Shown piece after piece: positions 28,577 to 40,110 of a stretch of DNA of 64,000 bases. The notes under the pieces are model-generated. The model ran no database searches. It was not told the origin of the DNA and was given only the letters and a program-made list of their open reading frames with translations. The translations under genes were made by a program, and so were the position numbers. How positions within the stretch are numbered: position 1 is the stretch's first letter; the number at the start of each line of letters is the position of its first letter. The DNA comes from Plantago major (Eukaryota; Streptophyta; Magnoliopsida; Lamiales; Plantaginaceae), in the NCBI GenBank assembly GCA_026545765.1, contig JAIFAC010000158.1, forward strand, positions 62,001-126,000, in the 5' to 3' direction.

Positions 28577-29608
28577 TCATTTGTCCTTAGTTTGTTGAGG
28601 CGGCGGACAATCCTTCTTGAAGTGGCAGTTTACGACAATAGAAGCAGATATCGTTTCCAATTTACGCCTCAAGACATGATGCTTTCGAGCTTTGCATATT
28701 TTTGTCTTGGTGATAGTTTGAGCTAGATGCTTTTTCAAACTTTTCTTTGGCTTTTCTTCTCTCAATTTCTTGGTGACAAATTTACTCATTTGCTTTGCAA
28801 GAGCATCCTCAGTCTCCTCCTTGCTTTTCTTCTTTTCAGAAGTTCCTTGAGTAACTAGAGCAACATTCTGCAACTTTTCAGTTGTTTGTTCTCTCTGAGT
28901 TGTCTCATAGTCAACAGTAGCAAGATGAGAGAAAAGTTCCACTGGAGTGATATTTGGCATACCTTGGTTAAAATAAAAGAATTTAGTATGCTCCCAGTTG
29001 TGGTTAAGACTTCTGACAATAGTCTTAATCTTCTCAGACTGAGAGTATCTATTGCTTTCCCCAAGTGCTGCCATATCACTCATGAGAGTGGTAAACCTGA
29101 AATCAAGTTCTTCTAGAGTTTCAGTGGGACCTTGTTTGAAATTTTGAAATTTCAACTTTAGAACTTCGAACTTGTTTTCCTTGGTTTTCTCAGTTCCAGC
29201 ACAGATTTCTTCAATCAGTTGCCAGGCAACTTTCGCCGTTTTAACACCCCACAGTTTACACTGTATGTGCTCTGGTGTCGATCTGATGATGATGTTACGA
29301 GCTTGACCGTCCAGACGATTTCTCTTGGCATCTTCCGATGTCCAGAGTTCTCTGGGCTTTGATTCATAAATGACTTGACCCATAGATCTTCCACTAGTTG
29401 ACGCATCTGTTTGTGAAGATCCTTCGCTTTGATCTCTGTCTCGTCCACTCGAAACCTCCATGACTTGCTTAAGTTGTTGAATGACTATTGGGCCATTCTT
29501 TATTACTTCGATCATCTCGTCACTTATGGCTTCAAGGTGGAGCATCATGTTATTTTTCCATTTCTCGCAGTTCTCTGGTTTGAGAACGGGTGCATCACTC
29601 AGAGACAT
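28577..29608 (-). CDS. Copia gag
   Basis: The frame MSLSDAPVLKPENCEKWKNN is typical of the N-terminus of SIRE-type gag, followed by the conserved IRSTPEHIQCKLWGVKTAKVAW and TLEELDFRFTTLMSDMAALG (retrotransposon UBN2-like gag region). Near the end a zinc knuckle of pattern CX2CX4HX4C (C..C RKLP H FKKD C) can be seen around 28610-28650 but is split by a small deletion. Gag forms the particle that holds the RNA. Confidence 0.85.
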   Translation of the reverse strand: MSLSDAPVLKPENCEKWKNNMMLHLEAISDEMIEVIKNGPIVIQQLKQVMEVSSGRDRDQSEGSSQTDASTSGRSMGQVIYESKPRELWTSEDAKRNRLDGQARNIIIRSTPEHIQCKLWGVKTAKVAWQLIEEICAGTEKTKENKFEVLKLKFQNFKQGPTETLEELDFRFTTLMSDMAALGESNRYSQSEKIKTIVRSLNHNWEHTKFFYFNQGMPNITPVELFSHLATVDYETTQREQTTEKLQNVALVTQGTSEKKKSKEETEDALAKQMSKFVTKKLREEKPKKSLKKHLAQTITKTKICKARKHHVLRRKLETISASIVVNCHFKKDCPPPQQTKDK

Positions 29609-29703
29609 ACCTGCACACTTAACACACAAATTAAATAGTCCTCAAAAGTGGACAAAGTTCCTTCACCTATCTGGGGATCTAGGTTCGGTCGGAAAGTGGT
29701 GAA

Positions 29704-29720
29704 CCTCCCGCCTGATACCA
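29704..29720 (-). other. Copia primer-binding site
   Basis: On the minus strand TGGTATCAGGCGGGAGG, next to the LTR end, corresponds to the initiator-methionine tRNA site TGGTATCAGAGC. In the related truncated element (36503-36519) the site is canonical, TGGTATCAGAGCAGAGG. The changes here fall at CTG positions. Confidence 0.75.
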
Positions 29721-29722
29721 CT

Positions 29723-31407
29723 TGTTGGTCCAGATAACGCAAAGTAAAAGACTAGAGGGCGCGAATAGTCTTTTAAAACTTTTGTCGATAACAACTATTT
29801 CTCAGATATCTGAATGGATATCTGATACTTAGAATCAGAGTGTGGAAGACTTAATAAAGATAAGTGCAGAAACAGTTAATAAGTGTGTGTGTATTGCTGA
29901 AGTATAAATACAAAAAGGTAAATAACACAGCAAGTATAGTGGTATCTGGAGGTGGCGTAATCCTCCAACTAATCCACTTCGGTCTATCAGAGACCTAGAA
30001 TTCACTAGAACAGATAATTGACTTCTCCTTACAATAATCCTATTCTAAGATTCTTAACAGTTGGTTCCCAACCAAATGTTCCCCCTGAGTTGTTCCCCTT
30101 TCCTGACCAAGTACTTCTGTGCTCGTAAACCTTTGAGTTATTCCCTAGCTTCCCAAGCTAAGTACTTCCTATACTCAATAACCTTGGAGTTATTCCTTAG
30201 TTTCCCAAATCAAGTACTTTCTATACTCCGGTAACCTTGGAGTTATTCCCTGATTTTTCAAACTAAGTACTTCCTGTACTCCACGCCAGTTATGGTGTTG
30301 GTTTTGGTTTGAGTTGTCAGATGAGCTTCTTAATAACTTTTCAGTTAATCAGATAGCTCTGTGAATCAAGGTACTTAATACACTTTACAGCGTATGGTAT
30401 CTTGTTCGATTTTACTGACCCAAGTCTTATGATATCTGTTCAAGAGAATGAATCTCAGATAGTTGATCTTTTGATTCAACTCCTTCACAGATGGCTTTGC
30501 TTGTTTAGGATCAAGACACTTAGAACTTCAGTGTTTACTCAAGATCAAAAGCTTTGGTCGCAACAGAAAGCTTTGAGAATAAGTAAGATGCTTTGAGAGA
30601 GCGTAAGACGATCAGCGTTTGCAGTTCAAGGTGTTCAGTGTGTTCTCTCAAGCTGTCTAAGTGTTGATATTTATAGATGAATTTGAGTGCCGTTTGAATA
30701 GTATCCGTTAGGCTCAAATTCAAACTATTGATATCTGTGTATAATCTTGTATGTGTTTTGTCTTCTTCTCAGAAGCTGCCGTTGCTTTTAATCAGACATC
30801 TCTGTCCGTGCATTAAATGCATTGTACTATACTTTTTGTCCTGTAGTGTCAACGGAACTATGCTTTGTATCAGAGACTAGTGTTATCTGATTCTTTGCAC
30901 GTCCTTATCTTCATTCTTCAGATACCACTTGTATTTATTGAAACAACTTTGTTTGCAATATATATTTCTCTTTCAGAAACGTGGTTAAAGCTCAAGGTAT
31001 CTGAGAATAGATATCTGTGGACACTTTCCTTGTTTTCAGATATGTATCTTATTTCTCAGATATCTCTTGTGACACAGTTTGTTTGAAACTATTCGTCTCT
31101 TTAAGATATCTGGCTAAGATATCTGAACAACAGATTCAGCAATCTTGTGCAGTTTTCTTCAAGTCTTCAATGTCGTTGAGCTTTCTGCTTAGATGTCTTC
31201 TTCTTGGTCTTCTCTTACATAAAATAAAAAATTACATTTTGTGACCTAACATCCTATACAAGATTAGCTAGACTATCATACTTAGTGGTTTTCCTCTTTT
31301 ATAATGTTCAAGTGAACCAAGAGTACTAATCACCTTTCTGAGACTAAGATAAGTCATCATGTTGCTGATCAAAATCTAAACAGATATTTCTAACAAAATA
31401 TCTAACA
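29723..31407 (-). repeat. Copia 5' LTR (right copy)
   Basis: A 1685-bp repeat that starts TGTTGGTCCAG and ends ATATCTAACA, with TG...CA ends. It is the better preserved copy. Repeated blocks such as TTGGAGTTATTCC and AAGTACTTCCTATACTC occur several times within it (30080-30290). Confidence 0.9.
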
Positions 31408-31408
31408 A

Positions 31409-31412
<4 letters not shown>

Positions 31413-31484
<72 letters not shown>
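31413..31484. repeat. (TA)n microsatellite
   Basis: About 70 bases of almost pure TA directly beside the right end of the Copia element. Confidence 0.95.
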
Positions 31485-31488
<4 letters not shown>

Positions 31489-31919
31489 TTTATATTATAT
31501 GTTAAATATAAAAATCCAACAACAAAACTATGCTAGCTGAAAAGGCAATAAAAATGTAAAATACATTGGCAATATGGACGAACACATCATTTTTATAGCA
31601 ACAAATGTGAAACGATGCATCATTTCTAAAGAATTTAATAAAATTTCATATTATGCAAACATGCACATCTATTTCCAAAGCAAGAAATGCAAAACGACAC
31701 AAGCTTTTCTAGAACAAAATACAGAGGCAATTGACGGACGGATCTTGACGATGCAAGAAATAAATGCAAAACGACACATCAGTAGCTAAGGTATGTAAAA
31801 GAAATTGAAATCTTTTATAGAAAAAATTATGTGAAAAGGATATAAAAAAATGTGGACGGACTTATCTTAACAGGGAGAGATTAGAGAGAGATTAAATTAG
31901 GTTACAGTTTGTATATAGG
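31485..31919. other. Unassigned AT-rich spacer
   Basis: No gene is seen. AAATGCAAAACGACACA-like text occurs three times (about 31608, 31686 and 31760), suggesting an old tandem or mobile sequence. Confidence 0.4.
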
Positions 31920-32209
31920 GGGTAGTCTTATAAAAGTCCTATCACATTTGAAAAGTCCAAAAAGACCCCTAATTTTTCATCGAAATTGTCTAGTTTTAAT
32001 GTTTGTCATTATACCCTTATTTTTTTCGCGGATCCTCTCACGGGTTGGATTTTGGAATTTGGATCCGGGTCAAGCGATTTTCATTATATGGATTTAGTAT
32101 AAAAGGCTCTTTTTCCCCTTTTTTTTTTTTTCCATTTCTCTTCTTCCAGTTGACACAAAACACGCCGTTTCTATCCCAAATCCAATTTTGGGCGAAAATT
32201 TTCAGAAGC

Positions 32210-32433
32210 GGTTACTCAGATCGAGACGCATGTGCAGGAAGCAGAGCTCTCTCGTTTCGCCGTCGACGATCACAACACGAAATAGGTACCGTACCGTACA
32301 ATCGATTTTTTGCAATTTTCGCAATTGTTTTTCTGTAATGACGAGCTTTTGATCGGATCTGATGCGTCGATTGATGTTTCAGAACGTGTTGTTGGAGTTT
32401 AAGAAGGTTCTGAGCGAAGCGCAGACTCTCGAG
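32210..32433 (+). pseudogene. Possible captured exons in element S
   Basis: Two short high-GC coding-like stretches bounded by splice-like sites. The first (about 32205-32288) begins after TTTTCAG and can read VTQIETHVQEAELSRF. The second (32383-32433) sits between TTTCAG and GTTCG and reads NVLLEFKKVLSEAQTLE. They resemble fragments of a helical host protein captured in Pack-MULE fashion, but I cannot name the source gene. Confidence 0.3.
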
Positions 32434-33004
32434 GTTCGTCTCTTGATCGCAAATTCGAGTTCAATTTTTCAATTGTTACCTTGATTTGTGAAATTGAGCT
32501 GGAAATGCTAGTTTCTGCTTCGGTTGTGACTATGGATCTGTGTTATCTGATTCTCCAATTATTTGTTGCTTTGATTGTTTTCAGCATTTTGATTTGATTT
32601 CGTTTGCTTCGGTTGTGTGTTTTCTCAATGTTTCAAATGCAATTGTCGAAGCTAATTAATCGGCAATGTTTCTAGTGTTGAGGTGATTTTTGTTGTAGAT
32701 GATAATGCCTAATTTCGTTTCGTGATTCAACTTGAAATTATTCTTTGTTTATTAGCGATTTACGTGGAGTGCTGTTTTACGAAATTGTAGCGTGTGGAGA
32801 ATTAAGTTACTTCTGTTTGATGGCGTGATTCATTGTTTCTGGAATGTGTGATCGCAAATTCGAGTTCAATTTTATGGTTTGTAATTGAATTTTATGTTAC
32901 AGGCATGTGTAAGTTAGTTTCTGATGTGTTGATGGTGTTTGTTGAGTTTTGATATGAATGTTTTTGCTAGATCTGTTGATTCTAGTTTTAATTTATGTTT
33001 TTGT

Positions 33005-33760
33005 CTAGTTTTTAGAGGATATTGTCTAGTTTTTAGGAAATATTGTGTAGTTTTATTATCAAACATGAACATAATTGTCTAGGAAGTTTTGTCTAGTTTT
33101 TAGAGGATATTGTCTTGTTTTTACAAAATATTGTCTAGTTTTATTATCAAACATGAACATAATTGTCTAGAAATTTTGTCTAGTTTTTAGGAAACACTGC
33201 CTAGTTTCATTATCAAACATGAACATAATTGTCTATGAAGTTTTGTCTAGTTTCTAGAGGATATTGTCTAGTTTTTAGGAAATTTTGTCTAGTTTTATTA
33301 TCAAACATGAACATAATTGTCTAAGAAGTTTTGTCTAGTTTTTAGAGGATATTGTCTATTGTTTACGAAATATTGTCTAGTTTTATTATCAAACATGAAC
33401 ATAATTGTCTAAGAAGTTTTGTCTAGTTTTTAGAGGATATTGTCTAGTTTTTATAAAATATTGTCTAGTTTTAATATCAAACATGAACATAATTATTTAG
33501 GAAGTTTTGTCTAGTTTTTAGTGGATATTGTCTAGTTTTTAGAGTATATTGTCTATGTTTTACTGTAAATTTTCTATGTTTTACTGTAAATTGTCTAGTT
33601 TTTTTTGTATAAATTGGCTATGATTTAGTAGAAATTGTCTGTGTTGTTTGTTGTTGTTGGTTTAGTATTTTTGTATAAATTGTCTATTTTTTACTATAAA
33701 TTGTCTAGTTTTTTTAATTAAATATTCTATGTTTTAGTAGAAATTGTATATGTTTTTTTT
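33005..33760 (+). repeat. TTGTCTAG array with 88-bp higher-order unit
   Basis: About twenty copies of TTGTCTAG or one-base variants. AAACATGAACATAA recurs at 33061, 33149, 33215, 33303, 33391 and 33479, giving spacings of 88, 66, 88, 88 and 88. Within a unit the motif is spaced 14, 21, 21 and 32 bp. The array fades into looser TTGTCTATGTTTTA copies after 33540. Confidence 0.9.
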
Positions 33761-34170
33761 GATGTTTTTGTTGTATGTATTAGGTTTTCGTAAAAATGGT
33801 GGCCGAACAAAGAAATTGAAACGTTGTGGAAGAAGGTGTCTACGAACAAGTCGAGTGTGATGAAAGCTATTTTGTAGATTTATTTAATATTTTTAAAAAT
33901 ACATGTATTTTTATAGGTTGTAAATTTTTGATTATTTTGTATACTGAAATTTATTGTTTGATGAATGAAATTGAAGTTCATGTTTATTTTTCTAAATTTT
34001 TTTTCATTGCATAAATAGGTTTTTACTAATATATGCATGTTAAACATAGACATTTTTACGATAAACACAGACAATTTGATGACAAAACTAGACAATTTGA
34101 TGTAAAAATCATAATATGTGGATTTGGATGAACATTTATGAGCTAAGTAACTTATTTTTTTAAAAAAAAT

Positions 34171-34204
34171 CGCGGGTTGACCCAGCCCAGCGGGTCGACC
34201 CGCG
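34171..34204. repeat. GC-rich hairpin in element S
   Basis: CGCGGGTTGACCC and GGGTCGACCCGCG form a 13-bp inverted repeat with one mismatch and an 8-base loop. It is isolated in AT-rich DNA about 100 bp from the element's right end. Confidence 0.8.
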
Positions 34205-34300
34205 AAAAATTAGACTGTCTAGTTTTTAAGGTAAATTGTATAGTTTTAACGTTTAAGTGGACTTTTTGGACTTTTCTATATATAGGGGGTCTTTCGCAAA

Positions 34301-36107
34301 ACGGACTCTTTGACATTTCAGCTCACATGTTAAGATGTAAAAGGGGATGGACTTTATCTGAATAAAATCATGATAAAGTCTTGGAAAAATGTAAGATTTT
34401 TCTAAAAGATAGTAAATCAAGGTTTTTTTGTGGTTTTTTGCGGTTTTTGGATTTTAGCGGTTTGACCGGTCGAATTTCTTAAAAAACCACCGAGACACAC
34501 ATTTTTCGTTATGCTTTTAATATATTATGTTATGATTTTAAGTTGTTAACATCGAAAGTTTCAGTTACAATTTTAATGTATTTTTTTTAGAAATAATGTA
34601 ATGGTTTTTAATGCTTGAGTATTATATGTTTCAATTATGATTCTAGGGAAAATTATACTGCTCCCCGTGAAAAATACCGTATTTCAAAAAGTCTCTGGTA
34701 TTTGAACAATAACATATTAATCCCCACAATTCTTAAACAATTACGAATTGGTAATTGCATTTTGAAGTGGCCAAACACATCCTTATATGCTAAATACAAA
34801 TTTGACTTTAACTTACAATAAATTTAATATTTACCTCGAAAGTATATTTTACAAATTGAGATGCATAAGTTGCACATGTCAATTTTCAACTTACTAACCG
34901 CTAACTTTCAACTTTTTTTTTTCCCTAAAATCACTTCATAAATATAGAGGCATTTTTAAAAGAAGAGAAAATGAAATGGCAAATTTTATCTTAAAAAAAC
35001 TAAGAAAATTTTTGTAATTTTGTTAACATGACATGATGTTTATTTTCTTTAGATTATGAGAAAGAAAAACACATTATTCGTTCGAGCAATTTTTTTTTTT
35101 TTTTTTGGGTACTTTAACTTGGATGGATTAATTCATGAAGCCAGATAATTGAAAAACTTGAACCACTTATCGAATAACTGCTTAGTAAACTCTGATACAT
35201 TCAGTTAGTTATATTTTAGCTTTGAAACTGTACTTTATAACCCTTCATGTATTCAAAGGAAAATGAAGTTATAAAATAATTGGTAGTTGATATTTAAAAA
35301 AATAGTTATTATTTTAGTTGTAAAATTAATAACCACAAAATATTTATTTTTAATAATACAAAATTAGGAAATTATTGGATATTCTTTTGTTTTACTGATA
35401 ATTTACTTTATTTTAGTTTAAAAGATTAACCAATAATTGGTTAAACTCAAAATGAGAATAATCATGTCTTTTTCTTAAAATAAAGGGCAAATTACATATG
35501 GACCCCCTATTAGATTTCGTAATTACAAATAGGTACCCGTTAGTGGAACAATAACATTCAAATCCAGTTAGATAAAAATCAATTACATATAAGTCCACGA
35601 ATTTGACTTTTGGCGATTTAAAAGCTGGAAAGTCCATTTTTGCCCCTGTTCAATTATCAGCTTTTAGAAATTGCCAAACAGCCTTAACTTATCGCTATCA
35701 CGTGCATGGCACATGTGGACTTCTATGTAATTAAACCTGAACTTCTATATGCTTACATGTAATTGAATTATGACCGTTATTTTTAAAAAAAAAAACTGAT
35801 CGTTTGGAAGTTAATTGGAGGCTATTTATACACCAAAACTTGCCATTTTATCATTTTATTTCAAAAATTTTCACTATAAGTATATACATATTAATATATA
35901 TTACGTTGGCCGAGTGTCGAGCACTATGTAGTACATTTTATATACAAGTATTGTTTCTAAAAATCATTTTGTACAATAGTTTTTCATGTATTTTGTTAAA
36001 CAAATGTACCTATTAGCATTTGAAAATCCTATTAGTATAATATGTACTTAATTAAATAACAATAATAAAATAAATATTCTTTTATTGATCAGACTTCATA
36101 CATGGAC
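34301..36107. other. AT-rich intergenic region
   Basis: No gene is supported. Around 35487-35760 a stretch beginning GGGCAAATTACATATGGA with later ATTACATATAAGTCC and CTATGTAATTAAACC looks like an old MITE-like repeat common in plant genomes. Termini were not resolved. Confidence 0.4.
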
Positions 36108-37908
36108 TCAGGCCGCATATCTTAGAACTCGGTGGAAGCTCGATGCATTTTTTTTTCTTTTTTTTTTTTTTTTAATTGAGCTTCCGCCATGGATATCACT
36201 AGCAGCCATATCCTCGCTTTCATCTTCCTTATGCGAGGCTTTTCTTCCATCAGACACCTCAGTGACTTGTTTGAGTTGTCTAATTTTGATAGGCCCTTCA
36301 TTGATGACATAGATCATTTCGTCACTAATCGCCTCCAGATGGAGCATCATGTTGTTCTTCCATTTCTCGTAGTTTTCTGGTTTCAGAATGGGCGCATCAC
36401 TCAGAGACATACGCACACTTAACACACAATTATATAGTCCTCGAGAGAGGACAAAGTTTCTTCACCTATCGGGATCTAGGTTAAGTCTTGAAGGCTTGTG
36501 AACCTCTGCTCTGATACCACTTGTTGGTTCGGATAACGGCAAAGTAAAGACTAGGCGGGGGTGAATAGTCTTTTAAAAATTTTGTCGATAAACAGGTTTC
36601 TCGAAACACAGGGTTTCGATACTTAAATTCAGGCGGAAGACTTTAAGATAGGTAAGTACATAAACAATAAGTATGTGTGTGTGCTTTCTTTGAAATGTAA
36701 ATATCTGAAAGGTAAATAACACAGGAAGTATAGTGGTATACGGAGGTGGCGTAATCCTCCAACTAATCCACTTGGTCTTTCTAAGACCTAGAATTCACTA
36801 GAAACAGATAATTGAGTTCACCTTACAATAATCCTATTCTAAGATTCCTAAACAAATGGTTCCCAACCAAATGTTCCCCCGAGTTATTCCCGACTCCTAA
36901 AGCTAAGTACTTCCTCTACTCGAGATAACCTTGGAGTTATTCACGATTTCTCAAATCAAGTACTTCCTCTACTCACGCCTTGATGGTGTTGGTTATAAGG
37001 TTTTGTCGGAAAGGCTTCGTATAACTTTTTGATTATGTTCACGAGAGCCAAACATAACGAGACTACTTAATACACTTGTTCGGTGAATGGCGATGCGCTC
37101 TTCTTGACCCAGTAATTGATGTCCGTTACGGAGAATGAGCTTGAAAGGGTATCGATAGTTCAACTCTTTCACGAATAACAATCTCTTGTTAAGGTTCGGG
37201 ACAACTTAGAACTACTAGTTATTCTTCAAGCAGAAAGTTTTGAAAGGATAGTAGAGTGCTTGAGAGAATACTTTGCTTGATGGTAAGTTTGTAAGATAGG
37301 CGTTCTAAGGTATGTACAAGCATCTAAGTGTGTGATATATATAGATAAATTTGAGAGGCGTTTGAATTGTATCCGTTGTGCTCTCTATCAAATTATATCC
37401 GTTTATATCTTGAACTATGTACTCGAAGTCACTATCTCTTGTTTGAGAGGACTTGCTTTTTGCGACATTTACGCGATGCATTTAATGCATATCTTTGTTC
37501 ATTGTCCTTTAGTCTCAGCGGATACATGAGCCTTTTCGATGGCATGCTCCATACTCATGATGTCATATGTCCGAATCATATTTGAAAGTAAGTTAATATA
37601 CTTAAGAAAAGATTAAGGACATAGTCTTTCGGAGTTAGACTAAACCTTTGTGTCTTCATAAACCTTGTGCAATCTTTAGTCTTCTAATCTTCAGAAAAGC
37701 TCCATTGCTAGGATTGATCTTCATGGTCTTCTTGAAATAAAAATTACACTCAGAGACCTATAATCCTAATACAAGATTTACTAGACTAATCATACTCAGT
37801 GATTTCTTCTTTTACAATGTTCAAGTGAACCAAGAGTACTTAATCACCTTTCTGGCTAAGATAAGAACATGTGATGAGTGATCAAAATACTAACAGATAT
37901 TCCTAACA
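36108..37908 (-). mobile_element. Truncated SIRE-type Copia: 5' LTR plus gag start
   Basis: The LTR (36522-37908, TGTTGGTTCGG...TTCCTAACA) resembles the LTRs of the full element but is shorter (1387 bp) and diverged. Beside it lies a canonical initiator-Met primer site (36503-36519). Then the gag start on the minus strand from 36410 (MSLSDAPILKPENYEKWKNN) runs for about 70 codons until a T-rich tract at 36149-36175. Everything downstream of that is missing. It is a second, related insertion and not part of the 15.6-kb element. Confidence 0.8.
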
Positions 37909-37914
37909 ATAACA

Positions 37915-38450
37915 TTGATACATAAAATTATAACACTGCATCTTAAAACTATAACAAAACATTTGCAAAAACTCAAATCATAAGTATTTCTCAGAAGCTA
38001 AAACAGTGACGTTGATGCTTAAAACAACAATAGGTCTTAAAACAATAACATATGCGCTAAAAACAATAACAGGTAGAAATATTCAATATAAGCTAAATAT
38101 AGTAATATTAATGTTTAAAACCATAACAGTGCATTTTAAAACTATAATAATGCCTCTTAAAACTATAACAAAGCACGAACATGCAGTACAAGCTAAAAAC
38201 AGTAACATTGGTGCTTAAAATCATAACAGTACTCTTAAAACTATAACAAAACATTTACAAAAAATCAAATCACAAATATTTCACTAGAGGTTAAAAACAC
38301 TAACGTTGCTGCTTAAAACTACAATAATAGATTTTGAAACTATAACATATGCACTAAAATAATAACAGGCGGAAACATTTAACAGAAGCTAAAACAATGA
38401 TGCTTAAAACTATGATATCAGCTTTTAAAACCATATCAAAGCAACATATA
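37915..38450 (+). repeat. Diffuse CTTAAAACTATAACA repeat array
   Basis: The motif CTTAAAACTATAACA and variants (AAAACAATAACA, TAAAACCATAACAG) recur about every 20-40 bp. A longer block starting CTTAAAACTATAACAAAACA appears at about 37942 and again at about 38233, some 291 bp apart. Confidence 0.8.
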
Positions 38451-38673
38451 ATATAACATGATTACAAAATGATTCGATTTTCACGGTACGAATTTCAGAT
38501 GATTTCATATCTGGTAACATCAAATCATAACAAAGACGAATCAATTAGAGCATATCAAAAACCAAACATAGGCTAATCCATCTATTCTAATCAGCTCATT
38601 CACCTCTAAATCCACAATCTCACGGTAATAAAATGTACACAAACATCCAACTCAATTCAGCTCAATTAAATAA

Positions 38674-39090
38674 CTAATCAGATCCAATCAACAATAACAA
38701 CAACAGGAAGAGCAGAAATGTAGAGAAATTCGTATAGTGAATGAGAATGAGTTTGAAAAGTAAACCAATTTCATTTGCCACCATAATAACCGCCATAGAA
38801 ATACATTGAGGGCTAGAGAAGTAGTAACAGGACCTTGCCTTATCACTTGCCCGTGAAGAAGATGCCCTTTCCAATTCTCCTGATTCATTGCTCATTGTGC
38901 GTTCTTATCATGTTTGCCCGTTGGGTCAGGGACCTTGCTTTATCACCTTGTTAGCGTCTTCGTCAACGGGATGCAGGCGTCGGAAGAGGCGGCGTCACGG
39001 AAGGAGCGGGTGAGGTGAGTTCTCCGGTGAGGATATGTAGAGAGAGAGGGGGAAGTATGAATGTGGTTTTTATAGAGAGAGAAAGATGGT
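38674..39090 (-). promoter_or_regulatory. Promoter-like DNA with a short 5' gene fragment
   Basis: On the minus strand a TATA box (CTCTATAAAAACC, about 39070-39082) is followed by a CT-rich leader, a GC-rich stretch (39020-38960) and an ATG at 38895 opening a 73-codon frame (MSNESGELERASSSRASDKA). GTGATAAAGCAAGGTCC occurs twice. It looks like the 5' end of a plant gene cut off by the repeat array at 38450, or a captured fragment. I do not recognise the product. Confidence 0.35.
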
Positions 39091-39779
39091 TAATTGGTAG
39101 AGCCCGTTTTGCGAGAGACCCCTATATAGGAAGTCCCGAAAGTCCCTTTCCAACGTTAAAACTAGACAACCTTTTTTCTCGACTTGGCTTCTGATGGTTT
39201 TTCGTGGATCTTTTGATCCGGATTCATTAAAAACGGGTCAAGTATAAATAAAGAAATTTACCATCCTTCTTCAGCTCATTTTACCATTTTCAGATCGATT
39301 TTCTCTCGTGAATCAGCTCGACCTCTCTCTCTCTAAGATCATCTGCCGGAAAACTGTGAGACACCAAATCTGGCTTGAAAAATCGACGACATCATCACCG
39401 ATATTACGTAAGAAGCTTGAAATCGAGTTGAAACATGGCGAAAAAAACGTTGAAATCGAGCAAACTCAATGATTTTTCATAATATGGAAGGAATCATTCA
39501 AGGAACCATTGTCTCTTATGGAAACGAAGATGAATCAGCTATAACAACATCAAATCAGGTATGCTTTTGAATTATAATGTATCGAACATTAAGATTTTAG
39601 TAACACACTTATTTGATGGTTGATTAGTGACTTCGAATTGATTTTAATGACTAGTTCTGCATAGGAGGCGTTGATTTATTGTTGAACATCAACACCAACT
39701 CATGAGGAAGACTTGCGGTCGTTTCACATGAAGGTATAACTTTGTGATTGTCTATGTCTATATTAACTTGGAATTGTCT

Positions 39780-40110
39780 ATATTTTACATATAATTGTCT
39801 ATGATTAGCAATAAAAGTGATAGTGTTTATGCTCGATGTGTAGTTGTCTATGTGTAGACTAAAATTGTGCAGATGTTACATGTAATTGTCTATATTTAAC
39901 ATGTAATTGTCTATGATTAGCAATAAAAGTGATAGTGTTTATCTTTGAATGTGTAGTTCTCTATTGTCTAGATATTACATGTAATTGTCTATATTTAACA
40001 TGTAATTGTCTATGATTAGCAATAAAAGGTGATAGAGTTGATGTTGAATGTATAGTTGTCTATTTACGTACTAAAATTGTCTAGATATTACATGTAATGT
40101 TCAAATGCTT
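39780..40110 (+). repeat. Minisatellite in the left part of element L
   Basis: ATTGTCTATGATTAGCAATAAAAG recurs with spacings of 112 and 99 bp (ATGATTAGC at 39801, 39913 and 40012). It is interleaved with TACATGTAATTGTCTATATT. Here TTGTCTA points along the FAR1-like gene, opposite to the arrays on the right. Confidence 0.85.

Larger units (their letters stand above)
15813..31407 (-). mobile_element. SIRE-lineage Ty1/Copia retrotransposon, 15.6 kb
   Basis: Two long terminal repeats (15813-17436 and 29723-31407) enclose, in minus-strand order, gag, a coiled-coil part, protease, integrase, reverse transcriptase, RNase H and an extra 3' gene. A methionine-tRNA primer-binding site lies beside the right LTR and a purine tract (AAAATGGGGAAAT on the minus strand) beside the left one. 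Great length, the long gag with coiled coil and an extra gene after pol are marks of the SIRE/Maximus lineage. The 5' end of the element is on the right. A clean 5-bp target duplication could not be confirmed. Confidence 0.85.
31920..34300. mobile_element. Short MULE-like non-autonomous element (S)
   Basis: The left end (TAGTCTTATAAAAGTCC... AAATTGTCTAGTTTTAATG) matches the right end of the large element at 39107-48750 in reverse. The right end (TATATAGGGGGTCTTTCGCAAAACGG) matches that element's left end. The two are therefore members of one family in opposite orientation. Element S has no transposase. It contains a promoter (GTATAAAAGGC, about 32099), two possible captured exons, a long TTGTCTAG array and a GC-rich hairpin. 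I place it with Mutator-like elements because the relative carries a FAR1-type domain; the exact target duplication was not found. Confidence 0.6.

Noticed and set aside
33005-33760. CRISPR-like appearance of regularly spaced repeats
   Set aside because: Plant nuclear DNA, no cas genes, and the 'spacers' are themselves repeated; it is a minisatellite.
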